A DNA stretch of 64,000 nt from Acidobacteriota bacterium (GTDB lineage: Bacteria > Acidobacteriota > Terriglobia > Terriglobales > SCQP01), in the NCBI GenBank assembly GCA_021818955.1, contig JAKASR010000004.1, positions 1-64,000 of the forward strand. The letters run 5' to 3'. The position numbers and the translations under genes were made by a program. Positions 41,644 to 50,249 of the stretch are shown here, one piece after another. How positions within the stretch are numbered: position 1 is the first letter of the stretch; each line of letters opens with the position of its first letter. The notes under the pieces were generated by a model. That model ran no database searches, was not told the origin of the DNA, and worked only from the letters and a program-made list of their open reading frames with translations.

Positions 41644-41913
41644 ATGGCAGACGATCAAACAAGCGGAGTGCAATCGACGGGCGTGGCGAATGCCCCGAAA
41701 AACCGCCGAGGACGCATGATTCCGGTGTGGTTCTTTGTCGGCCTGCTGCTACTCATCTATGGCATTCTCATCTTGATTACCGGGATTCGCGAATGGTCGC
41801 ATCCCCCGACCACGGTGCTGTCCAACCTGCACCCGACTTTCTGGTGGAGTCTTCTGCTGATTGCGCTCGGGGCGATCTTCACCTTTACGAGCTATCCGAA
41901 GAAACGGAAATAG
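41644..41913 (+). CDS. Small two-helix membrane protein, possible symporter partner
   Basis: The 89 residues have a polar N-terminus, two membrane segments (VWFFVGLLLLIYGILILITG and FWWSLLLIALGAIFTFTSY) and a basic C-terminus (PKKRK). A strong ribosome binding site (CAGGGGAGG) precedes ATG. It is the last gene of the pentose operon, 88 bases after the symporter. I do not recognise a family with known role; the position suggests a small subunit or stabiliser of the symporter. Confidence 0.65.
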   Translation: MADDQTSGVQSTGVANAPKNRRGRMIPVWFFVGLLLLIYGILILITGIREWSHPPTTVLSNLHPTFWWSLLLIALGAIFTFTSYPKKRK

Positions 41914-42013
41914 GCTAGTCTCCGCGCGCGCAGTTGTAGTTTGATTCCAGCGAGCCGGAGCTTCTGGCCGCCGCTGATTCCAAGTGCCGCGATGGCTAGG
42001 CCGAAGCCGGTCG

Positions 42014-42346
42014 CTAACCGGCCGCTAGCGTTCCCGGCGCTTTATACGCAAATCCCTTTTTCAAAGCCTTATCCACTTCTTCAACGCTGAGCAGCGGCGT
42101 CAGGCGTATGCGCACCAGGCCGCTTGCGGCAATCGCCAGTGATATCGCCGCCGCGGTGACATTATCGGGTGCATCCGCAATCGCGATGATGTCATCCGAA
42201 CCGAAGGCATAATAAAAGAAATCGAGCTTCGCGCCAATTCCCGCGAAAGCTTTGTCCAGCATGGCTTGCCGCTTGCTGGCCGTATCTTTCGCCAGGCCTT
42301 TTAACCCTTCGGCAGTGTAACTGGCTTGAGCAAGAAATTTAGGCAT
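42014..42346 (-). CDS. GYD-domain protein
   Basis: The start at MPKFLAQASYTAEG is set by GGAGGG five bases upstream (110 residues); the longer frame is rejected. The body matches GYD-domain proteins: YTAEGLKGLAKDTASKRQAM, FYYAFGSDDIIAIADAPDN and an Ala/Ile helix, a dimeric ferredoxin-like fold of unknown function. The stop codon lies in a small hairpin, GCCGGT-CGCTA-ACCGGC (42006-42022), which may terminate transcription from both sides of this convergent gap. Confidence 0.8.
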   Translation of the reverse strand: MPKFLAQASYTAEGLKGLAKDTASKRQAMLDKAFAGIGAKLDFFYYAFGSDDIIAIADAPDNVTAAAISLAIAASGLVRIRLTPLLSVEEVDKALKKGFAYKAPGTLAAG

Positions 42347-42439
42347 CAATTCCCTCCAAGGAATGTACTTTCTGGCAACTTTAAACCCATCAATAGGGAA
42401 ATACAAGTTAATCGCAGCCGCTAATTTGGATGAACGGCG

Positions 42440-42535
42440 GGCTCGGCCTTCTTGTCGGCGTTGATCCGCCTACGGTGAAAACCTGCGCTTCGGCCTGCGA
42501 TCCCGTACGAGCACAACTGTCCGGCTGGCCATCCA
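42440..42535 (+). repeat. Degenerate copy of the dispersed element
   Basis: GGGCTCGGCC, then ACCTGCGCTTCGGCCTGCGA, a spacer with ACGAGCACAACTGTCCG and GGCTGGCC. It follows copy 7 (CCCCGCGCTTCGGCCTGCGA ... CTATCCGACTCGGCC) in order but with many changes. It lies between the divergent GYD and receiver genes. Confidence 0.45.
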
Positions 42536-42594
42536 GGATTTTGGACATCAATATGGGCTTGAGTCTAACCGGGTTTGTCTTTTAATATGTCGCC

Positions 42595-42993
42595 ATGCAA
42601 TCGAATCTTCCCCGTAGAGGCTTGGTGCTCCTGATCGAGGATGACACGCTGGTGCGCGCCTCGATTCGCGATAATCTCAGTTTACGCGGCTATGAATGCC
42701 TGGAAGCGGCGCACGGCGCGGGGGGACTGGAGATGCTGCAGCAGCACGCTCCCGACATTATCGTCAGCGATATCTCCATGCCGGTGATGGGCGGCATCGA
42801 GTTCGTGGTCAAGTGCCGGGCCATGGGTTGCCGCACGCCCATCATCCTGCTCACCGGCGTCAACGACTCCACCGTGCGCACGCTGGGACAGGATGCGGGC
42901 GCGTTTGAGTGCATCTCGAAGCCACCCGATTACGAAAAACTCGACCGCATGCTGCAGCTGATGATGTCGCTCGGCACTCCCACCGGCAAATAA
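42595..42993 (+). CDS. Single-domain response regulator (CheY-like receiver)
   Basis: The 132 residues form one receiver domain: acidic pair Asp16-Asp17 (LLIEDDTLVR), phospho-acceptor Asp59 in VSDISMPVMGG, Thr87 in ILLTG and Lys109 in SKPPDYEKL. There is no output domain and no histidine kinase nearby. It would pass phosphate to a partner elsewhere or regulate by binding. Its stop is 21 bases from the convergent blaI stop. Confidence 0.9.
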   Translation: MQSNLPRRGLVLLIEDDTLVRASIRDNLSLRGYECLEAAHGAGGLEMLQQHAPDIIVSDISMPVMGGIEFVVKCRAMGCRTPIILLTGVNDSTVRTLGQDAGAFECISKPPDYEKLDRMLQLMMSLGTPTGK

Positions 42994-43014
42994 AATACGC
43001 GTGTTTTTTACGGC

Positions 43015-43419
43015 TTAGAGCAGGCTGGCATCCATGGCGGCGCGCTCCGGTTCAGTCGCGGCAATCTCGACGGCCAGGACCGAGCGCAGCCACGCGGCTA
43101 AATCCTGCCGTGAATGAAAATAGTTATGCAGCAGGCGTTCCAAGGCCAGCGAGCGCATATGCTCGCGGCTGATACGGGGAGAATAGAGAAAAGCCCGTCC
43201 ATGTTTTTCCCGGGAGACCGCTTGTTTGCGCGCCAGACGGTCGAGCAGGGTGAGCACGGTGGTATAGGCCAGGCGCAGCCCCTGCGCCGCCAATTCCCCC
43301 TGTACCTGTCGCACTGAGGCGGGGGCCTCGCGCCACAGGACCCGCATGCACTCCAGCTCGAGTTGGGGCAATTCGCGCGCGGGAAGCGGCCGCGGCGCCC
43401 GGATGGGGCTGCTGCTCAT
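43015..43419 (-). CDS. BlaI/MecI/CopY-type repressor
   Basis: A 134-residue winged-helix protein: LPQLELECMRVLWREAPASV, VQGELAAQGLRLAYTTVLTL and LDRLARKQAVSREKHGRAFLY make the DNA-binding domain, and the C-terminal helical part dimerises. The start ATG overlaps the stop of the YhaM-like gene (ATGA), with GGAGGAG inside that gene as ribosome binding site. The usual sensor peptidase partner (BlaR1/M56) is absent next to it. The target operator is not evident in the window. Confidence 0.85.
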   Translation of the reverse strand: MSSSPIRAPRPLPARELPQLELECMRVLWREAPASVRQVQGELAAQGLRLAYTTVLTLLDRLARKQAVSREKHGRAFLYSPRISREHMRSLALERLLHNYFHSRQDLAAWLRSVLAVEIAATEPERAAMDASLL

Positions 43420-44447
43420 GACTCCTCCGGCGCGGTCGCGGCCGGCGTCAGCCAAGCCTGCAGGTTCAGCAAGGGACGTTCCAGAGAGGGATTATAATTT
43501 GTCCACTCCGCTTCGCCGCTCAGCCGCAGGCTGGCCTGCATTGAATGCAGCTTTGAATCCAGATCGTCGAGATAATGCAGCAAGAGGGCTTCGGGGAACA
43601 TGGGCAGCTTGGGCGAGCCAAATTCGTATTGGCCATGATGGCTGACGATCATGTGCTCCAGCGCCATCGCCAGCGGGGGCGGAAAGCCGGGAATCGCGGC
43701 GATTTTTTCGCGCAGCAGAAATAACCCCAACACCATATGGCCGAGCAACTGGCCCGGAGTGGTATAGGCAATCGAGCGTTCGTAACTGAGCTCTTCGATT
43801 TTGCCGAGATCGTGCAGCACGATGCCGGCGAGCACCACATCGCCATCCAGGCCGGGGTAGTTCGGCAAGAGCCGGCGCGCGGCGCGGCAGAGCGAAAGCA
43901 CGTGTTCCAATAGCCCGCCCAAATACGCATGGTGCAGGGTCTTGGCGGCCGGCGCGCGCTTGAATCGCCGGGCCAGTTCCGGATCATCCAGCAGCGTCAG
44001 GAGCAGTTGCCGCAGCCAGCGATTGCCCACCGCCTCAGCATAGCCGCGCAATTCGGCGTAGAGCGCTTCGACATCCTGCGCTGTGGACGGCAGGTAATCA
44101 CTCAGATCGTATTCGCGCGCTTCTAAACGCCGCACCCGTTGCACCGTCATCTGCAGCCGGTTGCGGAACTGGGTGAGTTTGCCCTGGACCTTGACGATAT
44201 CGTCGCGTTCGAACAGGGCCTGCAATTCCTGCACCTGATCCCAGATTTTGGCGTCGAACTCGCCGGTGCGATCGCCCAGAACCAGGGTGACGTAAGGCTC
44301 GTTATTTTTATTGAGCCGGATTTCCTTCGCTTTGACCAGAAAGCAGTCGGTCACCGTCTCGCCCGCGCGCAGGCTTTCGGTGAAGCGCTGTTTCTGACGG
44401 AGCGGGGCCGCAGATGCGACGGCGGCGAAGATGGCGGGATCGCTCAT
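43416..44447 (-). CDS. YhaM-like 3'-5' exoribonuclease (OB fold plus HD domain)
   Basis: The 343 residues start with an OB-fold (VTDCFLVKAKEIRLNKNNEP, VTLVLGDRTGEFDAKIWD) and continue as an HD phosphohydrolase with HHAYLGGLLEHVLSLC, VLAGIVLHDLGKIEELSY and HMIVSHHGQYEFGSPKLP, all metal-binding positions present. YhaM trims RNA or single-stranded DNA from the 3' end. It lies 17 bases after the surA-like gene and is coupled to blaI by overlap. Confidence 0.88.
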   Translation of the reverse strand: MSDPAIFAAVASAAPLRQKQRFTESLRAGETVTDCFLVKAKEIRLNKNNEPYVTLVLGDRTGEFDAKIWDQVQELQALFERDDIVKVQGKLTQFRNRLQMTVQRVRRLEAREYDLSDYLPSTAQDVEALYAELRGYAEAVGNRWLRQLLLTLLDDPELARRFKRAPAAKTLHHAYLGGLLEHVLSLCRAARRLLPNYPGLDGDVVLAGIVLHDLGKIEELSYERSIAYTTPGQLLGHMVLGLFLLREKIAAIPGFPPPLAMALEHMIVSHHGQYEFGSPKLPMFPEALLLHYLDDLDSKLHSMQASLRLSGEAEWTNYNPSLERPLLNLQAWLTPAATAPEES

Positions 44448-44464
44448 ATGTTCGCGGCGCCTGT

Positions 44465-45592
44465 TTAATGCACGCCAAAGCCGCCCGAGGATTTGGGCTT
44501 TTCCACCGGCTTGGGCATATCTTGCGGCAGCACGCGCTCAAAGCGCGTCAGGTTGATGCCGGCATTGGGACGCGCGCCGGTATCCTCATACCCGGGCGAG
44601 AGGCGGATATAGGCTTCATGCCGCAGCCGGGTGAGGAAGCGGCGCAGCTCCGGGCCCAACTTTTGCTCGTACAAGACGTTCTGGATGTGCGGTGTTGCTT
44701 CGCTCAGACTCTCTTGCCCGGCATGATGTTCGGCGACCACCTTGAAGATCAGATAGCCGTCGGACATGGTCAGCACTGGCGTGACCTGCCCGGGCGAAAG
44801 ATGAAATACCGCCCGCTGGATGACCGGCGCCAGCATGGATTTCTGGAAATAGCCCAGATTTCCGCCTTGCGCCGCGGTGCTGCCTTTCGAGTAGCGCACG
44901 GCCATTTTAGAAAAATCGGCGCCATTGGCGACACGCACTTGAATTTCTTCGGCCAGCTTTTTCAGCCGCGGCTTCATCGAAGCCGGCTTGCCCTTGGTGG
45001 CGATCAAAATCTCGGCGAGCTCCACTTCGTCCGGACGCACGAACTCTTTTAAATGGGCTTGATAGTAGGCCTTGATATCTTCCGGCGTCATCTGGATGCG
45101 CGGCGCGACATCGTTTTCAATCACTTTTTGGGTCAGAATCTGGTTTTTAATGCTCTGCTTGAATTGGCTATAGCTCACGCCTTGGGCACGGATCGCTCGG
45201 CGCAGATCGCGCATGGTGGCCAGATGCATCCGCTGGCGAATCTGGTCTAGCCTCCGCACGGTATCGGTTTCAGCGCTCAACCCCAGATCGTTGGCCCGCT
45301 GCAACAGCAATTTCTGGTCAATCAGGTCGCGCAGCAGGTTTTTTTCCTGCCTCTCCACATCCACGGTCTGATTGTCGTGCGCCTGCTGCAGCTCCTGCAT
45401 GAGCTGCGCCTGAGCCTGCTCCAGATCGAGCGAGGTGATGATTTGATCATTCACGCGCGCAATGATGCGCTCGACAATCACGGTATGCGCGGCCGGCGTG
45501 GCCGCCGCGCCATTACCGGCCGCGCGCGCTCGCATGGCGCCCGCCGTCATGCCCAGGTACACCAGCACTCCAGCCCATATAAAACGACGCAT
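44465..45592 (-). CDS. SurA-like periplasmic peptidyl-prolyl isomerase/chaperone
   Basis: The start at MRRFIWAGVLVYLG is chosen because GGAGG lies eight bases upstream; an earlier Met at 45625 is possible, and the longer frame overlaps pheT. A signal peptide leads to VIVERIIARVNDQIITSLDL, the SurA N-terminal signature, then a helical chaperone domain and one parvulin domain (VELAEILIA...GADFSKMAVRYSKGSTAAQGG). It has only one PPIase domain, fewer than E. coli SurA. It would assist outer-membrane protein folding. It follows the pheST operon by 85 bases. Confidence 0.87.
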   Translation of the reverse strand: MRRFIWAGVLVYLGMTAGAMRARAAGNGAAATPAAHTVIVERIIARVNDQIITSLDLEQAQAQLMQELQQAHDNQTVDVERQEKNLLRDLIDQKLLLQRANDLGLSAETDTVRRLDQIRQRMHLATMRDLRRAIRAQGVSYSQFKQSIKNQILTQKVIENDVAPRIQMTPEDIKAYYQAHLKEFVRPDEVELAEILIATKGKPASMKPRLKKLAEEIQVRVANGADFSKMAVRYSKGSTAAQGGNLGYFQKSMLAPVIQRAVFHLSPGQVTPVLTMSDGYLIFKVVAEHHAGQESLSEATPHIQNVLYEQKLGPELRRFLTRLRHEAYIRLSPGYEDTGARPNAGINLTRFERVLPQDMPKPVEKPKSSGGFGVH

Positions 45593-45677
45593 ACTACCCG
45601 CCTCCACTGCCTTCTGTGGTTTCATCTTACTCCATCGCCCGGAACTTGAGCCGCGCTGCCGGACTGGCTGCCGGGCA

Positions 45678-47720
45678 TTAGCGTTGCTGCCCGCCGAGCC
45701 CGGCCAGAGTGGCGCGAAGCTCATCCGCCGCGCGCTGCACCTCATCCTCCCGCAAAGTGCGGTCCGGCAATTGCCAACTGGCCCGCAACAGCAGGCTGCG
45801 CTGGCCGGCCGGAATGCCGCCCCCGCGAAAAAGTTCCAGCAGCGAGGCTCCTTGCCAGCCGGGCTGGCGCAATCCATTGAGCGCCGTCTGAATCGATTGC
45901 CAACTCACGCGATCATCGAAAAGGAAAGAAAAATCCCGCCAAGCCGCCGGAAAGCGCGAGGGAGGCGAAAATCGCAGCTGGTTGCCGCCAGCGATCAGCA
46001 ACTGTTGTAAATCCAGCTCGGCCAGGAACGGCGGCCGGCGGAATTTCAATTCCTCCGCCAGCTCGGGATGCAATTGTCCGGCGGTTCCCAACTGCGCCTG
46101 GTTTGCCCAAATCTCCGCCGCGCGGCCGGGATGGCACCAGCCGGCACTCGCCGGACGCCATTCCAGCCCCGGTAAATCGAAGCCCGCAAGCAACAGTTCA
46201 ATATCGCCCTTGAGCTCGTAAAAGCCATACTCCCGGCGGTCATTCCATCCCCCCACCTCCCCAAAACTCCCCAGCGACAGCCGCCATGCTTCCGTCGCCG
46301 GGAACCCGGCCTTGGCTTCGCGCCAGTATATTTTCCCGATCTCAAACAGCCTCGCCGAAGTAAGATCTCGATTTTGATTCACGAGCAGCAGCCGCAACAT
46401 CGAAGGCAGCAGCGTGGTGCGCAGCCATGCCTCTTCCTCGCTGAGCGGATTCATCATCTTCACCGGCTTTCGTCCGGGCGCGTAGCGCTCGCCTTCCGCC
46501 GCGCCGGCAAAGCTGAGCGAGATAGCTTCGCTGTAGCCGCGGCCCCGCAACTTCTCGCGCGTTTTCGACGCTAATCGCGCCGGTTCAGACTCCGTCACTA
46601 CGCCTTGAAACGCGGGCAAGCGCGAGGGGAAATGCTCATAGCCCCACAGGCGCGCGACTTCTTCCGCCAAATCGGCTTCGATTTTCACGTCGGCGCGCCA
46701 GGAGGGTGGCTGGACCATCCAACTGGCGCCGGCCTGAGCTTCGAGCTGAAATCCCAACCGCTGCAGGATATTTTCCACCGCATCCGAGGGCGGCGCCAGC
46801 CCGAGCAGTCGCCGGAGAAACTCCGCGCGTAAACGAATAGTCGGCGCTTGCCATTCCCGGGCGATGCAATCCGTGCCGCCGGCCCAATGCGCACCGGCCA
46901 AAGCCACCGCGCGCGAAACCAGCAAATCCGCCGCCCAAGCCGCCGCCTGTGGATCGGCACCCCGCTCGAAACGATACCCGGCCTCGGTGCGTATTCCATG
47001 CCGACGCGCGCTGCGGCGCACCACCTGCGGCTCAAACCAAGCGCTTTCGATCGCAATCTTGCGCGTGGCGGGCGTGATTGCTGTTTCCAAGCCGCCGATC
47101 ACGCCCGCCAGCGCTACCGGCCGCTCGGCATCGGCAATAACCAGATCGCCAGGATTGAGCTGGCGCTCAACTTCGTCCAGTGTGATCAGGGTTTCGCCCG
47201 GACGCGCCCAGCGCACGTGCAACTGATTTCCGCGCAACGTATCCGCATCGAAGACATGTGTTGGCTGGCCGATTTCGAACAGCGTGTAGTTGCTCAGATC
47301 GGGCAGCAGGTGAATAGGCGCCTGCCCCATGGCCAGCAACCGCGCCCGCATGATTTCCGGCAAGGCGCGCGCCGCCGCGCCGGAGGGTAGATCCAGAACC
47401 CGCAAGCAATAGCGCGCGCAGGTCTCGGCGGACTCGATGGTCACGGTGATGCCGGCCGGATCCGTGGGCTGGCCTGCCTGACCGGCGCCGGCAGGCGGCT
47501 TCAAAGCCGTACGCGCCAGCGCCGCCACCTCGCGAGCCACGCCCCAGTGGCTGAGACAGTCGGGTCGATTGCTGGTCAACTCCAGCTCCAGCACCGGCTC
47601 CTGCGCGCTGCCGCTCCAACCCGCCGCCGTCAGTCCGGCGCCAGTCAGGCGCTCGGCAAGCGCCGCCGGCGTTTCTGGCCAGTCGACGAATTCCTTCAGC
47701 CATTCGAGAGAAATCAGCAT
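45678..47720 (-). CDS. pheT: Phenylalanine-tRNA ligase beta subunit, short form
   Basis: The 680-residue beta subunit starts MLISLEWLKEFVDWPETPAA and runs directly from GAGLTAAGWSGSAQEPV into LELELTSNRPDCLSHWG. The EMAP/OB tRNA-binding insert that normally lies between these parts (about 100 residues in E. coli) is missing. B3/B4 editing region (RYCLRVLDLPSG, TALDEVERQL-like), B5 (TIRLRAEFLRRLLGL) and the C-terminal FDX-ACB domain (SRFPAAWRDFSFLFDD) remain. Six bases follow pheS: translationally close pair. Confidence 0.95.
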   Translation of the reverse strand: MLISLEWLKEFVDWPETPAALAERLTGAGLTAAGWSGSAQEPVLELELTSNRPDCLSHWGVAREVAALARTALKPPAGAGQAGQPTDPAGITVTIESAETCARYCLRVLDLPSGAAARALPEIMRARLLAMGQAPIHLLPDLSNYTLFEIGQPTHVFDADTLRGNQLHVRWARPGETLITLDEVERQLNPGDLVIADAERPVALAGVIGGLETAITPATRKIAIESAWFEPQVVRRSARRHGIRTEAGYRFERGADPQAAAWAADLLVSRAVALAGAHWAGGTDCIAREWQAPTIRLRAEFLRRLLGLAPPSDAVENILQRLGFQLEAQAGASWMVQPPSWRADVKIEADLAEEVARLWGYEHFPSRLPAFQGVVTESEPARLASKTREKLRGRGYSEAISLSFAGAAEGERYAPGRKPVKMMNPLSEEEAWLRTTLLPSMLRLLLVNQNRDLTSARLFEIGKIYWREAKAGFPATEAWRLSLGSFGEVGGWNDRREYGFYELKGDIELLLAGFDLPGLEWRPASAGWCHPGRAAEIWANQAQLGTAGQLHPELAEELKFRRPPFLAELDLQQLLIAGGNQLRFSPPSRFPAAWRDFSFLFDDRVSWQSIQTALNGLRQPGWQGASLLELFRGGGIPAGQRSLLLRASWQLPDRTLREDEVQRAADELRATLAGLGGQQR

Positions 47721-47726
47721 GGGGGC

Positions 47727-48854
47727 TTAATCGCGAAACTGTTCCAAAAAGCGTAAATCGCCGCTGAAAAAACGCTGCAGATCGTCGATGCCGTAGCGAA
47801 TCATGGCAATCCGTTCCACCCCCATGCCAAAAGCAAAGCCGCTCCAGCGTTCCGCGTCCTGCCCGGCAAAACGATAAAGCTGCGGATGCACCATGCCGCA
47901 GCCGAGAATCTCGATCCAGCCGCTGCTTTTGCAAGTCCGGCAGACTCCGCCCGCGCCATCGCAGGCGAAGCATTGAATATCCATTTCCGCGCTGGGTTCG
48001 GTGAAAGGGAAAAAAGACGGCCGGAAGCGGCTGAGCGTAGCGCTGCCGAAAAAGGCCCGGGCGAAGTGCTCCAGCGTGCCTTTCAGATCGGCGAGGCTCA
48101 GCCCCTCGTCCACGGCCAAGCCTTCCACCTGATGAAACATGGGCGAATGGGAGGCGTCGGGCGTATCGCGCCGGTAAACGCGGCCCGGGACTACCACACG
48201 CAATGGCGGCGGCTGACGCTCCATTACCCGGATCTGCCCGGGCGAGGTATGCGTTCGCAGCAGCATGTCCGGCAAATCCGGGCCCAGGTAGATGGTGTCT
48301 TGCTCGTCGCGCGCCGGGTGTTCCGTGGGAATATTGAGCGCCTCGAAATTGTAGTAGGCGCTTTCCATTTCCGGGCCTTCGACGCGGGAGTAGCCGAGCC
48401 CGGCAAAGACCGCCACAATCTCTTCCATGACCAGCGTTAAAGGATGAATTGCGCCCCGGCCCGCGCCTGGGCTGCCCGGCAGGGTAATATCCAGCGCTTC
48501 GCTGGCCAGGCGCGTGGCCGCGGCGGCCTGGCGGGCTTCGGTTTCGAGCGTCGTTGCCAAGGCTGCAGCTTCGCTGCGCAGCCGGTTCAGGGCTTGTCCG
48601 AGCGGTTTTTTCCAGTCCGGAGGCGCCGGCTTGAGCAGGGTTTCATTGAGTTGCTGCAATATCCCCTGGCGGCGTCCCAGCCAGCGGTTCCGGAACGCCT
48701 GCGCCGCCGCTTCCGTGGTTTGCTGGCGGCATTGCGCCGCATCCTCGTTCAGGTGCTGGAAATAATCGGCAAGCAAAGCCTCGCTGTTTTCCGGCGGCTG
48801 GGCAGCGGTCTGCCAAGGGAGCGGAATATTCCCGGCATCGGCCGTGGAGGGCAT
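47727..48854 (-). CDS. pheS: Phenylalanine-tRNA ligase alpha subunit
   Basis: Catalytic subunit of the (alpha-beta)2 class II synthetase, 375 residues. An N-terminal coiled coil is followed by motif 2 and 3 regions: HPLTLVMEEIVAVFAGLGY, GPEMESAYYNFEALNIP, HPARDEQDTIYL, HQVEGLAVDEGLSLADLKG and GFAFGMGVERIAMIRYGI. Normal length. Lies between rplT (41 bases) and pheT (six bases) on the minus strand. Confidence 0.96.
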   Translation of the reverse strand: MPSTADAGNIPLPWQTAAQPPENSEALLADYFQHLNEDAAQCRQQTTEAAAQAFRNRWLGRRQGILQQLNETLLKPAPPDWKKPLGQALNRLRSEAAALATTLETEARQAAAATRLASEALDITLPGSPGAGRGAIHPLTLVMEEIVAVFAGLGYSRVEGPEMESAYYNFEALNIPTEHPARDEQDTIYLGPDLPDMLLRTHTSPGQIRVMERQPPPLRVVVPGRVYRRDTPDASHSPMFHQVEGLAVDEGLSLADLKGTLEHFARAFFGSATLSRFRPSFFPFTEPSAEMDIQCFACDGAGGVCRTCKSSGWIEILGCGMVHPQLYRFAGQDAERWSGFAFGMGVERIAMIRYGIDDLQRFFSGDLRFLEQFRD

Positions 48855-48895
48855 AAGGATTGACTTTTCCGGGGGCGTGGAGCACGCCGGCTCAC

Positions 48896-49276
48896 TCAGG
48901 CCGCCGGCGTCGGTTTCGCCTTCGCCAGCGCCTGTTTGGCCTGTTCGGCCAAGGCGCCAAAACTGGCGTCTTCGCGAGCGGCTAGGTCGGCAAGGATTTT
49001 GCGATCCAACTCAATACCCGCCAGCTTCAAGCCATGCATGAATTGCCCATAACTGAGTTGGTGCCGCCGCGCTGCCGCGCCAATGCGCACAATCCAGAGA
49101 CTGCGGAACTGCCGCTTGCGCTCTTTGCGCCCACGGTAGGCGAATTTCAACGCCCGTTCGCTGGCTTCCTTGGCGGAGCGATAGAGCTTGCTCTTGGTAA
49201 GAAAGAACCCGGAGGTTAACTTAAGATATTTTTTGCGGCGCTGCCGTCGATGGCTGCCGCGTTTGACGCGAGGCAT
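48896..49276 (-). CDS. rplT: 50S ribosomal protein L20
   Basis: A 126-residue basic protein beginning [20 protein letters not shown], with YAYRDRK-type core here seen as [20 protein letters not shown] and the end of the helix bundle ([18 protein letters not shown]). A short Ala/Lys tail is added. GGGAG lies seven bases upstream of ATG. L20 binds 23S rRNA early in assembly and can repress its own operon in other bacteria; the 189-base gap before it is unusually long and structured. Confidence 0.97.
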   Translation of the reverse strand: MPRVKRGSHRRQRRKKYLKLTSGFFLTKSKLYRSAKEASERALKFAYRGRKERKRQFRSLWIVRIGAAARRHQLSYGQFMHGLKLAGIELDRKILADLAAREDASFGALAEQAKQALAKAKPTPAA

Positions 49277-49465
49277 CGTTTTCTCCCGTTGCGGCTGGAG
49301 TTAGCTTGAGCAGCTGACCAGCCAATTAATCAGCCCCGCCGGGCACGATGCGCCACGGCAGGAACTTTGTGGTCCACAGATTATGCGGGTGAGCTCACCC
49401 CGCCTGGCTGACTGTCGGCGAGGGCCCGAACCGTCCAAAATCGGGTTCCCCGATTTTGAAGCGGC
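49277..49465 (-). other. Structured gap between rpmI and rplT, possible L20 leader
   Basis: In the infC operon this gap is usually short. Here, in transcript order, it holds an intrinsic-terminator-like hairpin right after rpmI, a 14-base perfect palindrome (GGGTGAGCTCACCC, about 49387-49400) and further GC-rich stems. It holds no gene. A translational operator or attenuator for L20 is a reasonable reading; I could not match it to a known L20 leader. Confidence 0.4.
49437..49457 (-). terminator. Hairpin nine bases after rpmI
   Basis: AAAATCGGG and CCCGATTTT form nine perfect pairs around a three-base loop, with four T closing the stem on either strand. It could end transcription before rplT or attenuate it. 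Confidence 0.55.
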
Positions 49466-49663
49466 TTACATATAGGGTATCATACGCGCCACCCGGCGTT
49501 GGTCGGCGGCGCTGATGATGGTGTCCTGATCCAACTTGCGCTTGCGCTTGGTGGTCTTGGTGGTCAGGATATGGCGGGCGAAGGCATGGCCGCGAACGAT
49601 CTTCCCGCTTCCCGTCTTGCGGAAGCGTTTCGCCGCGCCTCTATGAGTTTTGAGTTTGGGCAT
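49466..49663 (-). CDS. rpmI: 50S ribosomal protein L35
   Basis: The start [20 protein letters not shown] is fixed by homology; 65 residues, normal length. The C-terminus reads [10 protein letters not shown]. The ATG lies 23 bases inside the 3' end of infC, so translation is probably coupled. Followed by a hairpin rather than directly by rplT. Confidence 0.96.
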   Translation of the reverse strand: MPKLKTHRGAAKRFRKTGSGKIVRGHAFARHILTTKTTKRKRKLDQDTIISAADQRRVARMIPYM

Positions 49664-50249
49664 GGCTCTGCGTCTGTGGGCTGGAATCATTCTGGCTGCG
49701 AGATGTGCCGCTGGCCTTCTTCGGCGCCAGGATTGCGGTAAGACTATTGCCTTCCATCCGGGGCCGGAACTCGATCAGGGCCGCCTCGTTCACATCCTGC
49801 AACAGCCGGTTAATCAGTTGAAAACCGATCTCTTTATGCGTGATTTCGCGGCCGCGAAATTGCACGGTCGCCTTGACCTTGTCCCCTTCGCCCAAAAACC
49901 GGACGACGTTGTTCTTCTTGAACTCGTAATCGTGGTCGTCGGTATTGGGACGAAACTTCACTTCCTTGATGACAATATTCTTCTGGTGTTTTCTCGCCTC
50001 GCGCGCCTTCTTTTCCATTTGGTACTGGTATTTGCCGAAATCCATGATTCGGCAAACCGGCGGCTGCGCGGTGGCGGCAATTTCCACCAAGTCCAGCGAG
50101 CGTTGGCGCGCCAGCGCCAAGGCCTCTTGCGGCGGCATGATGCCCAACTGCTGCCCGCTATCGTCAATAACGCGAATCTCCCGGGCGCGAATACGTTCAT
50201 TGATCCGGATCCGGGGCTCCGGAATACGGCGCGGACGGTAATCTGCGAT
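49641..50249 (-). CDS. infC: Translation initiation factor IF-3, apparent AUC start
   Basis: IF-3 discriminates start codons on the 30S subunit. The first ATG in frame (50147) would begin at [14 protein letters not shown] and lose the conserved [15 protein letters not shown] segment, which is open upstream. Going back, no ATG, GTG or TTG occurs; ATC at 50249 is preceded by GAGGGGGA four bases upstream, giving a 202-residue protein beginning (M)[16 protein letters not shown]. Non-AUG starts in infC (AUU in E. coli) underlie autoregulation. Both IF-3 domains are complete ([24 protein letters not shown]). A Ser/Gln-rich tail overlaps rpmI. Confidence 0.93.
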   Translation of the reverse strand: MADYRPRRIPEPRIRINERIRAREIRVIDDSGQQLGIMPPQEALALARQRSLDLVEIAATAQPPVCRIMDFGKYQYQMEKKAREARKHQKNIVIKEVKFRPNTDDHDYEFKKNNVVRFLGEGDKVKATVQFRGREITHKEIGFQLINRLLQDVNEAALIEFRPRMEGNSLTAILAPKKASGTSRSQNDSSPQTQSHAQTQNS

